NCBI GenBank assembly: GCA_900767695.1
Contig: CAAGAC010000105.1
Coordinates: 1-25,785 of the forward strand
Source: an uncultured Succinivibrio sp.
GTDB lineage: Bacteria; Pseudomonadota; Gammaproteobacteria; Enterobacterales; Succinivibrionaceae
Length of the DNA stretch: 25,785 bases
Reading direction: 5' to 3'
The notes below the pieces were generated by a model. That model did not search any database. It saw nothing but the letters and a program-made list of their open reading frames with translations, and was not told the origin of the DNA. Positions within the stretch are counted from its first letter, which is position 1. Each line of letters starts with the position of its first letter. Shown one piece after another: positions 1 to 8,164 of the stretch. Both the position numbers and the translations under genes were made by a program.

Positions 1-89
1 AGCGAAGCGAATACTGTCACAGGACCCTTTTTTTCGCCTCGAACCTGTCTTCCTTCCCTGCAGCTTCTGCTGTCCGCTCTACAGATCAT
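1..89. other. Window edge, no gene assigned
   Basis: This segment lies downstream of the acyltransferase stop. It returns to ordinary base composition after the AT-rich gene, so the right edge of the probable insert is close to base 90. It contains a T7 run near base 30. I see no start codon with a ribosome binding site and no convincing terminator stem. Confidence 0.4.
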
Positions 90-1190
90 TCACCCCACAG
101 ACTTTGTGCAAGACCCTTTATCTTTAGGAAAAATAGTTTCTAATTTTTTTTCAAAATTGATAATTATCTTTGAACTTAAGATGAATTTATTAAATAAAAT
201 TCTTCTTATAAAATCGACCATTGAACAAAAAAGATATATAACTATAGAAGAGAATATAAGAAGAATCAAATAGTATTTACTATAAAACCATTCGGTAGTT
301 TTAAATATATCCCATGTATATATTCTGAAGAAATCACTATCATGTATCATTAATACGGCAAGTGTAGTTGAACCAAGCCAATTGATAACTTTAGAAGTGG
401 GCATCTTTAAATTGTAGAATATAAAAAAGAGTGATGTTCCTGCTAACACATTAAGTATTCGACTTTCATCTCCAAGTACTAATCCTTGATATTTTAATAT
501 ATAAAGAGTGGGTGCAAATAAATTAAGATAAGTAATTGCTTCGTCAAGGCACATAGCTGTTAAAAATAATATTATGTTTAACTTAAGATTAGTAGCAAAA
601 TGTGGGCAATAGTACTTAATATACCTAATTAAATAAAAAAAGAAAATAAATAGAATTAATCGACAGTAGACTGATTGACCACTCCATGTAAGTGATGCTA
701 ATATTTGAAACGAGAATACGAATAACGAAAAAACTAGAATGATGTATAAATTTTGCTCTTTTGTCATTCCTTTACTCGTTTTCGATATAAAAGGAAACAA
801 TAAGTAAAAGGCTATATATGTTTGAATGAAACCATGCATTTTTCCACTTACTGGTAACAATCCTGATATTATATCTATAGGCCTTATCCCCCCCCCATGG
901 CTATATAAGCATGAAGCTGCCATCATTAATATACTAAAAAAAATCGCAATCAAGTATACTTTTATTAATCTATCTGCACGGAATTCTTGATCAACAAAAA
1001 ACCACATGCTTATTACAATAAAAGTGTCGAATGCAATTTTTCCTCCTGGCAAAAAGAAAAATGCGATTAGCTTGTTCGTGCAATATTCCATACCTACACC
1101 GCCACCATGAAGAACTGCATGGTGTAGAATAATCATGAGCATTATAATTATTCTGCATAACTCAATATTTGAGGATCTGTTTCGTGCCAT
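90..1190 (-). CDS. Acyltransferase 3 family membrane protein, probably phase variable
   Basis: A 366-residue integral membrane protein of the acyltransferase 3 family (OafA/WecH-like). These enzymes usually transfer acetyl groups to surface glycans; the acceptor here is unknown. The N-terminus carries the family pattern NIELCRIIIMLMIILHH in the first membrane helix (residues 8-24), with the conserved double His, followed by many hydrophobic helices to about residue 335. AAAGGAAA lies 6 bases before the ATG and overlaps the end of sanA, 16 bases upstream, so the two are probably co-transcribed. The whole gene is very AT-rich and uses AT-ending codons, unlike every neighbour, which points to horizontal acquisition. 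Codons 99-101 are GGG GGG GGG, a G9 run in frame. Gaining or losing one G would truncate the protein early. The family call is firm; the substrate is not known. Confidence 0.85.
   Translation of the reverse strand: MARNRSSNIELCRIIIMLMIILHHAVLHGGGVGMEYCTNKLIAFFFLPGGKIAFDTFIVISMWFFVDQEFRADRLIKVYLIAIFFSILMMAASCLYSHGGGIRPIDIISGLLPVSGKMHGFIQTYIAFYLLFPFISKTSKGMTKEQNLYIILVFSLFVFSFQILASLTWSGQSVYCRLILFIFFFYLIRYIKYYCPHFATNLKLNIILFLTAMCLDEAITYLNLFAPTLYILKYQGLVLGDESRILNVLAGTSLFFIFYNLKMPTSKVINWLGSTTLAVLMIHDSDFFRIYTWDIFKTTEWFYSKYYLILLIFSSIVIYLFCSMVDFIRRILFNKFILSSKIIINFEKKLETIFPKDKGSCTKSVG
888..896 (-). repeat. G9 homopolymer inside acyltransferase frame
   Basis: Nine consecutive C on the plus strand read as nine G in the coding strand and encode Gly99-Gly101 just after His98. 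The gene is otherwise AT-rich, so such a run is unexpected. Runs of this length slip during replication, and poly-G tracts inside surface glycan-modifying genes are classic contingency loci. As written here the frame is ON. Confidence 0.75.
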
Positions 1191-1206
1191 TACAATTTCC
1201 TTTTAT

Positions 1207-2385
1207 TTAGTAATAATCCCACGGATCTCCATGTGGCGTGATGCCTTTGCGCGAGATCTGTCTCTTTGATTCTTTTTGATCGTTTCTCTCAGAGTGCGGA
1301 TCGATGTAGGTGCTCTCGCCGCCATTGAGGCTCTGTGCCGCATTGTTTGCCTCCTCGCGCTGCGCCTCGTCCTGGGCGTAATCGCTCACCGTCTCGGATT
1401 GCTCTAGACCCTGGCAGTCGGCCTTGCTCAGATCGATTGAGGTGTCGCAAGCCCCGCCTGGCAGGTTTTCGTCCACGTCAGCTGAAGACCCTTGCTGAGC
1501 CTCGCTTTCAGTCTGCAGCCTTGATTGCTCTTTGAACTGCTCTTGGGCAGCCTTTCGTGCAAGCTCGGCCTGAAGCTCCTCTTCAGCCATCTTCTGTGTC
1601 GCAAGCACTGCAGCCGAGTCGGTCGTCTGCTTTTCCTTGGACGTCTGCCTTATGGGCTTGTTGGTCCTGGGCACAGGCAGCGCGATGTCTCCTATCTTCA
1701 CTGGATGACCGTAGAAGTGCGGCCCAGTGTCGAGCATATAGACGTCAAGCACGCACCTTATCCTCGCAAAGAACTCGCGCAGGCGCACCTTTGCGAACGC
1801 AACAAGACCGCCAGGCTCCACAGCGTTGAATCCGTCTGCGGAGATCCCATCTGAGTCTGCAATGAAAAGCGCGCGCTCGTTGTGGAAGCCCTGGGAGATC
1901 ACGGTCATGTCCTTGAGCATGAACACGGCGCTTGCGCGCTTTACGCTGTCAAGCGTCCTGATCCCGGCGTAGTCGAGCGCGATGCGCGAGGCTGGCACTC
2001 CTTCCTTCACCAGAGCCCTCTTCATTTCACGAGGTTCGTTGTAGGAGAGAGCGCGGTTGTCGCCAGAGGCCAGGATGTAGTCTACCTTGCGGGCATGGTA
2101 GAGGTCGGCCGCCGCCTTGATCCTTGCGGTGAAGTAGCCGTTTGGAACGCCGGGGGCCTGCATCGGCGAGGTGCCGAGCAGAAGGCCGACGCGGTGGTAG
2201 GGGATGGATTCGATGGAGTCGTAGGTCCTGAACGCGTAGCTTGAGATGCGGCAGATCGCCAGCACCGAAAAGATCATGATGACGAGCACAAGCACCGCGG
2301 CGATGTAGATCAAGGCGGCGGCAAAGCGCGAGAAGTCGGTGTTGAAGACCTTCCGCCTTTGTTCAGACTGCGATTTGTTGTTCAT
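1207..2385 (-). CDS. sanA: SanA-like DUF218 inner-membrane protein with long C-terminal tail
   Basis: This protein resembles SanA/YdcF-type DUF218 proteins, which in E. coli affect envelope permeability (vancomycin exclusion at high temperature). The biochemical activity of the family is not settled. A transmembrane segment covers about residues 21-45. The DUF218 domain runs from about 65 to 215, with VGLLLGT, YILASGDNR, YNEPREM and VISQGFHNERALFIA as landmarks. E. coli SanA is about 240 residues and ends near this point. Here there are 392 residues, and the last ~150 are rich in Gln, Glu, Ala and Ser and look disordered. The start has GAAGGA 6 bases upstream. It lies between ybeD (43-base gap) and the acyltransferase (16-base gap), probably one operon. 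Membership of DUF218/SanA is solid; the symbol is by similarity. Confidence 0.8.
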   Translation of the reverse strand: MNNKSQSEQRRKVFNTDFSRFAAALIYIAAVLVLVIMIFSVLAICRISSYAFRTYDSIESIPYHRVGLLLGTSPMQAPGVPNGYFTARIKAAADLYHARKVDYILASGDNRALSYNEPREMKRALVKEGVPASRIALDYAGIRTLDSVKRASAVFMLKDMTVISQGFHNERALFIADSDGISADGFNAVEPGGLVAFAKVRLREFFARIRCVLDVYMLDTGPHFYGHPVKIGDIALPVPRTNKPIRQTSKEKQTTDSAAVLATQKMAEEELQAELARKAAQEQFKEQSRLQTESEAQQGSSADVDENLPGGACDTSIDLSKADCQGLEQSETVSDYAQDEAQREEANNAAQSLNGGESTYIDPHSERNDQKESKRQISRKGITPHGDPWDYY

Positions 2386-2428
2386 GCCGGTCCTTCAATA
2401 GCCATCGCCTCGCGACAGGGGCATTGCC

Positions 2429-2740
2429 TCAGAGCACGTGCCTGACAAAAGGCAGCTCTCCGAGATCCTCGTATATCCGATCCATGTCCTGCTTGCTGGC
2501 GACCTTCACCGGGATCTTGTAGGAAAGGTAGTTGCCCTTGCGGCTTGCAACCGGAGGCTCGGTTATGGGCAGCACCGAGTTCTCGCTGATCTCGTCTATG
2601 GCTGCGGTGATGAGCCTTAGCGCATCCTTGAAGGTCGCGTCGGTTATGACCCTGAACAAAACCACGCAGGGGAACTTCATGGCATGGTGCAGCCCTTCAA
2701 GCGCACTGATATCCTTCCCGTCCTGTGTAAACAGCGTCAT
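2429..2740 (-). CDS. ybeD: YbeD-family (DUF493) small regulatory protein
   Basis: A 103-residue protein of the YbeD/DUF493 family, small ferredoxin-like-fold proteins of uncertain function usually encoded beside dacA. The central signature SRKGNYLSYKIPVKV (about residues 68-82) and the C-terminal MDRIYEDLGELPFVRHVL match E. coli YbeD (SSKGNYHSV... and ...LYEELGKIDIVRMVL). It is a little longer than the 87-residue E. coli protein, mostly at the N-terminus. The ATG is preceded by GAAGAGG at good spacing. It lies 194 bases downstream of dacA, as in enterobacteria, but the usual next genes lipB and lipA are not here; sanA follows instead. Confidence 0.88.
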   Translation of the reverse strand: MTLFTQDGKDISALEGLHHAMKFPCVVLFRVITDATFKDALRLITAAIDEISENSVLPITEPPVASRKGNYLSYKIPVKVASKQDMDRIYEDLGELPFVRHVL

Positions 2741-2934
2741 TTCAAAGCCTCTTCAATTGATCATGATCAATCCGTGCAGGACATTGTCCACCGCACACAA
2801 TTAAGTCCAGGCAGTTCAAGCAGTGGATACCCAAGCCTCGGGACTCCAAGCTAAAGCCGGTCCCCAGCCACAGGCCAAGCACGCAAGAGAGCATGCTCGC
2901 GCGCCTAGCAAGTCCAATCAAGGCTGCCGCAGGG

Positions 2935-4278
2935 CTACTGCGCCTTGCCGTCCTTGCCGGCATCGGCCTTGACCTCGGTCTCGCCGCCGCCGGTGAAGAA
3001 CATCATCACCCGATCCCACGTCCTGCTGAAGAATCCGCCCTCGCCCACGTCCTCAAGCGCAACGAGCGGGGCGGAGCTTAGGAGATCCTTGTCAAGCTTG
3101 ACGTCAAGCGCCCCCAGCACCGCGCCCTTTTTTATGGGGGCGGTGAACTCGGGGCTCTTCAAGCGGTAGCTCACCGAGATCCTCTGCTGGGAGCCTCTTG
3201 GGATGAGCAGGCTTAAGTTGTTCTCAAGCCCGAGCCTCACCTCGCCCTTGTCGCCCATGCGCACCTTGCGCGAGAGCAGGGCCTTTGACGAGGGGAGGGG
3301 AGTGTAGAGCTCGAAGTAGTTGAAGCCGTAGAGCAGCAGCGCGCGGTTGTCCGCGGCGCGCTCCTTGTCGGACTTGGCGCCGATGACCGCGGCGATGAGG
3401 CGCATCCCGTCCTTGGTCGCCGAGGTCACGAGGTTGAAGCCCACCTCCGAGAGGTGTCCGGTCTTGATGCCGTCCACATTGAGGCTCTTGTCCCAGAGCA
3501 GGCGGTTGCGGTTCATCTGCCTGATGCCGTTGAAGGTGAACTCCTTCTGCGAGTACAGCGGGTACTCGTTTGGCAGGTCCCTGATCACGGCCCTGCCCAT
3601 GAGCGCCATGTCGTAGGCGGTCGAGTAGTTGTTCTCGTCGTACAGGCCATGGACGTTTGAGAAGTGGGTGTTCTTGAGCCCGAGCTTCCTGGCGTACGAG
3701 TTCATGACGCTCACGAAGCCCTCCTCGGTGCCCGCAAGGTGGACTGCCATCGCCACGCAGGCGTCGTTGCCCGACTGGATGATGATCCCGCGCAGGAGAT
3801 CCCCAACCTTGATGGTCTTGCCCACCTCGATGAACATCTTCGAGGAGTCGGAGTAGTTCTTGGCCCAGGCGTTCTCGGGGATGGTGACGTCGTCCTCCAT
3901 GTGAAGCCTGCCGGCCTTGAGCTCCATGCCGATGACGTAGGCGGTCATCATCTTGGTGAGGGAGGCGGGCCAGATCCTCTCGTCCTGGTTGCGCGCGGTG
4001 ATGACGCGTCCCGAGTAGTAGTCCATGAGCACCCAGGACTTGGCGTCAAACTCGGGAGGCGCCGGGATCACCACGGGGACCGGGGCGGCGGCTGCCTGCG
4101 CGCCCTGGGCCTGGGGAGCCGCCCCACTGGATGCAGCCGCATTCGCGCCCTGGGACTGCTGCTGCGATCCCTTGAGCGATGCGAATGGATCGGGGATCGC
4201 GCTCTCGGCGGCGAATGCGCCTGCTCCAAGTGCCATGAGCGCCGCGACGGCGGCGGATCTTAATATCATGCTTTTCAT
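2935..4278 (-). CDS. dacA: D-alanyl-D-alanine carboxypeptidase, PBP5/6 type
   Basis: A periplasmic, membrane-anchored low-molecular-weight penicillin-binding protein that removes the terminal D-Ala from peptidoglycan pentapeptides. The start at 4278 is chosen because it gives a clean signal peptide (residues 1-23, cleavage near AFA-AES) and has AGGGGA upstream; an open frame extending to 4395 lacks both features. The three S11 motifs are present: SLTK (Ser106, Lys109), SGN (169-171) and KTG (272-274). A PBP5-type C-terminal beta domain follows, then an amphipathic anchor around FFSRTWDRVMMFFTG. A linker of Ala, Gln and Pro (residues 37-75) between signal peptide and catalytic domain is longer than in E. 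coli. Total 447 residues. It lies between rlpA and ybeD as in enterobacteria. Confidence 0.95.
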   Translation of the reverse strand: MKSMILRSAAVAALMALGAGAFAAESAIPDPFASLKGSQQQSQGANAAASSGAAPQAQGAQAAAAPVPVVIPAPPEFDAKSWVLMDYYSGRVITARNQDERIWPASLTKMMTAYVIGMELKAGRLHMEDDVTIPENAWAKNYSDSSKMFIEVGKTIKVGDLLRGIIIQSGNDACVAMAVHLAGTEEGFVSVMNSYARKLGLKNTHFSNVHGLYDENNYSTAYDMALMGRAVIRDLPNEYPLYSQKEFTFNGIRQMNRNRLLWDKSLNVDGIKTGHLSEVGFNLVTSATKDGMRLIAAVIGAKSDKERAADNRALLLYGFNYFELYTPLPSSKALLSRKVRMGDKGEVRLGLENNLSLLIPRGSQQRISVSYRLKSPEFTAPIKKGAVLGALDVKLDKDLLSSAPLVALEDVGEGGFFSRTWDRVMMFFTGGGETEVKADAGKDGKAQ

Positions 4279-4630
4279 CTGATGGGATCCCCTGTCAATC
4301 CTGAAAATCCTCAGCCTGCCGGATAGCCACACCCGCAGGCATATAACTTTGGTCGATGGCCGCAGCTGCCTGGCCGTCCTGCGGCCCTGGCCCAAGGCTG
4401 CAATTCACAGCTATGAGCTGAAGGCAAGGCAGAGAGGCCTGACGGCCTTGAATCCTTTCCTGATGCTCTTGATGCCAGGAAAGCTTCGCTCCTGGCGCCT
4501 GAAGCCTGCGTGCATCCTTGCGCCGCCTGCCAGTACCTGCCAGCAAGCGCGCAAATGGCCATTGCACGATGGCCAATGCCTGTCAAGGCCATGATCCAAT
4601 GGCAGCCATCGCGCCATCGCCGCATCAATG
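4279..4630. other. dacA-rlpA spacer, 352 bases, no gene seen
   Basis: This spacer must carry the 3' end of the rlpA transcript and the dacA leader. It holds small inverted repeats, such as TGGCCAT and ATGGCCA around a 6-base loop near 4555-4575, and CAGCT/AGCTG around ATG near 4409-4421. A TTGACA hexamer occurs on the minus strand near 4585, but I cannot find a matching -10 box. Open frames here have odd composition and no ribosome binding site. Confidence 0.4.
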
Positions 4631-5809
4631 CTAGAAGCGCCTGATGAAGCTGTCCGGAGCGCCCATCGTCCTTGCCTTGGAGAGCATCTCCCTGGCCTGC
4701 TCCTCGCTTGAGAACGGTCCTGCGAGCACCCTCGACACTCCGCCTGCGGTGGCTACCCGCACGCTCGTGCCGAGCCTTCTTGCCATCATCGCGCAGATCT
4801 CGCGGGCCTTGGACTCGTCCGAGGTCGCCGCCATCTGCACAAAGGTTCCGGAAAGCCCGGACGGGGCCGCGACTGCGGCAGCGCTTCCTGCCGAGCCGCT
4901 ATTATATCCCGCGCCCGATGCTGCCGAACCCGACGAGGGCCTGGGCGAGGCGGGCCTTGCCCTCGGGGCTATCCTTGCGTTGTCAAAGCTTATCCAGCCG
5001 TCGGAGTTGACCCAGCCGGACTTTCCAGAGAAGCCCTCGACCGTCGAGAAGCTTCCTCCTGAAGACCCAGACGCTGCCGGGGCCACGGCAGGAGCCAATG
5101 CCGAGCTTATGACATTGGGGCTTCCCGTGGCGTTGCGCACGCTCCCGCCGGGACCTACGTCGAGGTACTCGACCCTCACCTTGGCGGTGCCCGGGCCGAT
5201 GACCCCGAGGTAGCTTGCCGCACCCTCGGAGAGGTCGAGGATCCTCTGCCCCGAGAACGGGCCGCGGTCGTTGACCCTGACCACGAGCTTTTTTCCGTTC
5301 TGGAGATTGGTGACCTTGAGGTAGGAGGGCAGGGGGAGGTTCTTGTGGGCGGCGCTGATCCCCTTCTGGTTGTAGATCTCGCCAAGCGAGGTCTTGCGGC
5401 CGTTGAACCCCGGCCCGTACCAGGAGGCGGTGCCTTCCTCGATGTAGGAGTCCATGCCGTTCCAGACCTCGTAGTCCTTGCCCAGCACGTTGTAGTCGCG
5501 GTTGCACCCGCGCCCTGATCCTTTCTCGTAGCGTATGGGAACCGAGGCCACCCCCGAGAGGTCCACCTTGCCCTGCTCGGGCATCGGCCTGGTGTGCCCC
5601 GGGCCGGTGCCGTACTCGCCGGAGTGACCGAGGCGGGAGCCTCCCGATGACGAGGAGGAGCAGCCTTCAAGCGCCAAGAGCGGAACGATGAGCGCAAGGC
5701 AGAGGAGCCTCAAGGCCCTCCTTGAGATCCAAGATCCCATGGCAGTGCGACGCCCAGACAGGATCATCTCCTCCGCATCATCCAAATCCCTCAAGCCAAA
5801 GCCTCCCAT
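4631..5809 (-). CDS. rlpA: RlpA septal-ring lytic transglycosylase lipoprotein
   Basis: RlpA is an outer-membrane lipoprotein. Its double-psi beta-barrel domain cleaves denuded glycan strands at the septum, and its SPOR domain binds the same substrate. The start at 5809 is chosen because AAGGAG lies 9 bases before it. This gives a 28-residue N-region before the hydrophobic stretch LLCLALIVPLLALEGC, with Cys50 as the lipid-modified residue. A shorter start at Met24 (5740) would look more like a normal signal peptide but has no clear ribosome binding site. The RlpA barrel spans about 125-217 (GTASWYGPGFNGRKT, then VVRVNDRGPFSGQRILDLS), with His155 and Asp181 at the positions reported as important in Pseudomonas RlpA. 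A Ser/Gly/Ala linker leads to the SPOR domain at about 318-392 (GTFVQMAA to FIRRF). Confidence 0.92.
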   Translation of the reverse strand: MGGFGLRDLDDAEEMILSGRRTAMGSWISRRALRLLCLALIVPLLALEGCSSSSSGGSRLGHSGEYGTGPGHTRPMPEQGKVDLSGVASVPIRYEKGSGRGCNRDYNVLGKDYEVWNGMDSYIEEGTASWYGPGFNGRKTSLGEIYNQKGISAAHKNLPLPSYLKVTNLQNGKKLVVRVNDRGPFSGQRILDLSEGAASYLGVIGPGTAKVRVEYLDVGPGGSVRNATGSPNVISSALAPAVAPAASGSSGGSFSTVEGFSGKSGWVNSDGWISFDNARIAPRARPASPRPSSGSAASGAGYNSGSAGSAAAVAAPSGLSGTFVQMAATSDESKAREICAMMARRLGTSVRVATAGGVSRVLAGPFSSEEQAREMLSKARTMGAPDSFIRRF

Positions 5810-6136
5810 GCGCCCTTGCTCCTTGAAACTAAAACCATCCTCGAAAATCCGTGCAGATCGCTTTTCATTCTGTCCACTGTGCATCGTGCCGAGCCGCGCC
5901 GTGCCGATCCGCATCGCGGACCGCGATCCGCTCCCAGCGCCCACTCATTGCACTCATGGCATAAGGTGAAAGCATGGACCTGTGATTTGCAGATCTGCAC
6001 ATCCGCGGATCCCATGAGTCCCTGACCCCATGACCCCATGCATTCCATGCACTGCACCGCATTGCGCTGCGCAGCGCTGCACAGCAGGCACGGCACTGCG
6101 GCGCCGTGCTCAAGCAAGCCTTTCACGGGCAGGCCC
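5810..6136. other. rlpA-mltB spacer rich in small palindromes, no gene seen
   Basis: A 327-base spacer with many short perfect palindromes: ATCGCGG-A-CCGCGAT (5913-5927), ATCCGCGGAT (6001-6010), GCGCTGCGCAGCGC (6064-6077), and GCACGGC...GCCGTGC near 6090-6112. The palindrome just after the mltB stop could end its transcript, but there is no T run. No open frame with normal codon use is visible. Confidence 0.45.
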
Positions 6137-7300
6137 TCACGGCCTCCTGCCCTCGGGCTTGACGTACACGCCCTGTTGAGCCATCGCTTTCACATAGCCA
6201 ATGCGGATGTACTCCGAAAGCTCGAACACCGCTCTTGCGTAGAGCGGGCTCGTGTTGTAGCGGGTGATCGCCTTGAAGTTTGAAAGCGCCGCAAGCACGC
6301 TCTGGGACCCGTCCCCAAGATCATACGTGTAAACGCGAAGCTTCTCATCCTGGGGGATGATGACCTTGGTCGAGGCCCCCGAGCTGTAAAGCTCTCCTGC
6401 CGTGAGATCCCAGCCTCTTGCCTTCAATGCCTCGGCGTCTGCGCCATCGAGGTGGACTGCGTAGCAGATCCCCCGGCCTGCCTGCCAGCCGTGCTTTTGA
6501 AAGTAGTTTGCAACCGAGAAGATCGCGTCGTCCGCATTGGTGAAGAGATCCTCCCTCCCGTCGCCGTCTGCGTCGACCGCGGAGCTGAGGTAGGAGGAGG
6601 GCATGAACTGCCCCATGCCCATGGCCCCTGCGTAGGAGCCCTTGATAGCTCCGATGTCCCAGCCTTCCCTCATGGAGAGCTTCACGAAATTCGCAAACTC
6701 CTGCGAGAAGAAGGCAGTTCTCTTGGGGTAGTGGAAGCCCAGGGTGTAGAGGGCGTCCAGCACCGCCCAGGTGCCCATGCTGCGCCCGTAGAAGGTCTCG
6801 ACCCCGATGATCGCGCAGACTATCTCAGGCGGCACCCCGTAGCGCCTCCACGCCTCCATCAGGCTGTCGCGATGCGAGATGTAGAAGGAGACTCCCGAGT
6901 CTATCCTGTCCCTTGTTATGAAGATCTTCCGGTACTGGTGCCAGGGCTTGCCCTCCGAGGGCCTCGTGATGGCATCGATGATCTTCTGCTGGTAGCGGGC
7001 CTGGGATAGGGCGTATTGCAAGGCCTGCACCGAGATCCCGGCCTTGGAGGCCAGGGCATTGAGGTCGATATTGGCGCTCTGGACAGCAGGCGCTGCCAGG
7101 CTTGCGGCCGCAGCCCTCGCCGGCGCCGCGGCGCCTGACTTTGCATATGGCACCACTACTCCAGCCTGGGCGGCCATGACCATGGCAGGGAACCCAGCGC
7201 AGGCGATCATCAAGGCTGAGATCACGGCCGCTGCCAGAGTCCCTGCCCTGCATGAGAGCCTTGATGGCTTGTCTAAGCCTTGCGGTTTCTTGAAATTCAT
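6137..7300 (-). CDS. mltB: Membrane-bound lytic murein transglycosylase B
   Basis: A lytic transglycosylase of the MltB/Slt35 family that cleaves the MurNAc-GlcNAc bond and forms 1,6-anhydro ends in the periplasm. The start at 7300 is preceded by AAGAGG 5 bases upstream and gives a signal sequence (hydrophobic 21-43). The signal may be lipoprotein-type at Cys34 (LMIAC, a poor lipobox) or cleaved after AMVMAAQA; I cannot decide. The catalytic domain spans about 85-380. The catalytic Glu is Glu168 in AIIGVETFYG, followed by the family motifs WAVLDALYTLGFHYPKR, GSYAGAMGMGQFMPSSY and DADGDGREDL, an EF-hand-like loop as in Slt35. Total 387 residues. It lies between rodA and rlpA, in the elongation gene block. 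Confidence 0.93.
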   Translation of the reverse strand: MNFKKPQGLDKPSRLSCRAGTLAAAVISALMIACAGFPAMVMAAQAGVVVPYAKSGAAAPARAAAASLAAPAVQSANIDLNALASKAGISVQALQYALSQARYQQKIIDAITRPSEGKPWHQYRKIFITRDRIDSGVSFYISHRDSLMEAWRRYGVPPEIVCAIIGVETFYGRSMGTWAVLDALYTLGFHYPKRTAFFSQEFANFVKLSMREGWDIGAIKGSYAGAMGMGQFMPSSYLSSAVDADGDGREDLFTNADDAIFSVANYFQKHGWQAGRGICYAVHLDGADAEALKARGWDLTAGELYSSGASTKVIIPQDEKLRVYTYDLGDGSQSVLAALSNFKAITRYNTSPLYARAVFELSEYIRIGYVKAMAQQGVYVKPEGRRP

Positions 7301-7330
7301 TAGAGCCTCTTTGCTGTCTTGCTCCGAGAA

Positions 7331-7357
7331 CCATGCATGCCGGAACGGCATGCATGG
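7331..7357. repeat. Perfect 12-bp hairpin with 3-base loop in mltB leader
   Basis: CCATGCATGCCG and its exact complement enclose the loop GAA. It ends 30 bases before the mltB start codon. A weak -10 box (GACAAT on the minus strand, 7362-7367) would place the transcript start at about 7355, so the RNA may begin with this stem-loop. Confidence 0.7.
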
Positions 7358-7373
7358 CTTGATTGTCCCTTGA

Positions 7374-7400
7374 GCGCAGGGCGTGATGCACGCCCTGCGC
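7374..7400. repeat. Second perfect 12-bp hairpin with 3-base loop
   Basis: GCGCAGGGCGTG and its exact complement enclose the loop ATG. It lies 16 bases from the preceding hairpin and has the same arm and loop lengths but an unrelated sequence. Confidence 0.7.
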
Positions 7401-7502
7401 CTTTGAATCCTTCATCTGCGGCTCTCGCGGATGCCGCGCATCCATAAGAAGGATGCGTATGCATCCTCGGAATGGACGCTCCGGCATCGGCGGACTGATG
7501 CG

Positions 7503-7534
7503 CAGTCATCCAATGCGGCTCAGTCATCCAATGC
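7503..7534. repeat. Two direct copies of CAGTCATCCAATGC
   Basis: CAGTCATCCAATGC occurs at 7503-7516 and again at 7521-7534, an 18-base period. This is in the long mltB-rodA spacer with no coding frame. It may be a tandem binding site or a simple duplication. Confidence 0.6.
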
Positions 7535-7686
7535 AGAGGTCCTGAGCCATGAACGTCATCTCAGAACTTGCAGGCTCTGCCTGCGCAGAACCATCCAAAG
7601 CCTCGTCGTCCTTTTAAGCCCTAGCGGCGTGTCAGTTGGCTATGATCCTGCCGGCCCTGCCGGATCGATCCTGCCTAGGCACTGGT

Positions 7687-7713
7687 GCTTCGGCAGCCTT
7701 GGCCTGCCGAAGC
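7687..7713. repeat. Perfect 10-bp hairpin in mltB-rodA spacer
   Basis: GCTTCGGCAG and its exact complement enclose the 7-base loop CCTTGGC. The word CCTTTAGCAA follows twice, 17 bases apart, between about 7714 and 7740. Confidence 0.6.
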
Positions 7714-7839
7714 CCTTTAGCAACGAAGACCTTTAGCAATAATGCCCATATCCATGCCATCCCTTGCATGCATGGCCGCCATTGCCAGAGTGGTCTCCAA
7801 GCCATCTCGTGCAGTGCGCTCTCATGACGCCGCTTTTCG

Positions 7840-7878
7840 TTGCAAGGCAGATGCGGCGTTGCCGCATCTGCCTTGCAA
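7840..7878. repeat. Perfect 18-bp hairpin with GTT loop
   Basis: Arm 7840-7857 (TTGCAAGGCAGATGCGGC) is exactly complementary to 7861-7878, with the 3-base loop GTT. A degenerate copy of the right arm, GCCGCATCGGCTTTGCAA, 16 of 18 matching, lies at 7973-7990. The arms are too long and perfect to be chance. No T run follows on either strand. Confidence 0.75.
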
Positions 7879-8164
7879 TCAATGCCCATCTCACACTCAA
7901 TCTTTCTCTTGCGGCCTTATTGTATTGGAGCCGAGCTTTTGGGAGGGCTGTTGCAAGTCCTCAGCAGATATAGCCGCATCGGCTTTGCAATTCGCCGCCT
8001 TCATTGAGCTCCCCGTCCTTTTGGCCCTTTGCAGGGAGGTTCAGATGGCAGGATTGAGCAGGCTCTGCCTGCTCGGTCTATCTGCCTTGAAGCCATTGTG
8101 CTCTGTGCATGGGTTCTGGCAGGAGCCCTTGCTGTCCTGCTCTGCAGGGCGCTGGCGTCTTCTA

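Larger units (their letters stand above)
7301..8164. other. Long mltB-rodA spacer without a gene
   Basis: This is the largest part of a 993-base gap between rodA and mltB, genes that are usually close together. I see four perfect hairpins and two sets of direct repeats (listed separately). Open frames in all directions have poor codon use and no ribosome binding site. It could hold a small RNA or decayed repeat elements; nothing here proves either. Confidence 0.5.

Noticed and set aside
4279..4395. Upstream extension of dacA to an earlier ATG
   Set aside because: It would put 39 basic, non-signal residues before a perfect signal peptide; the start at 4278 has a ribosome binding site.
7301..7900. 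CRISPR array
   Set aside because: The repeats are only two copies each, of differing sequence and without uniform spacers, and no cas genes are present.
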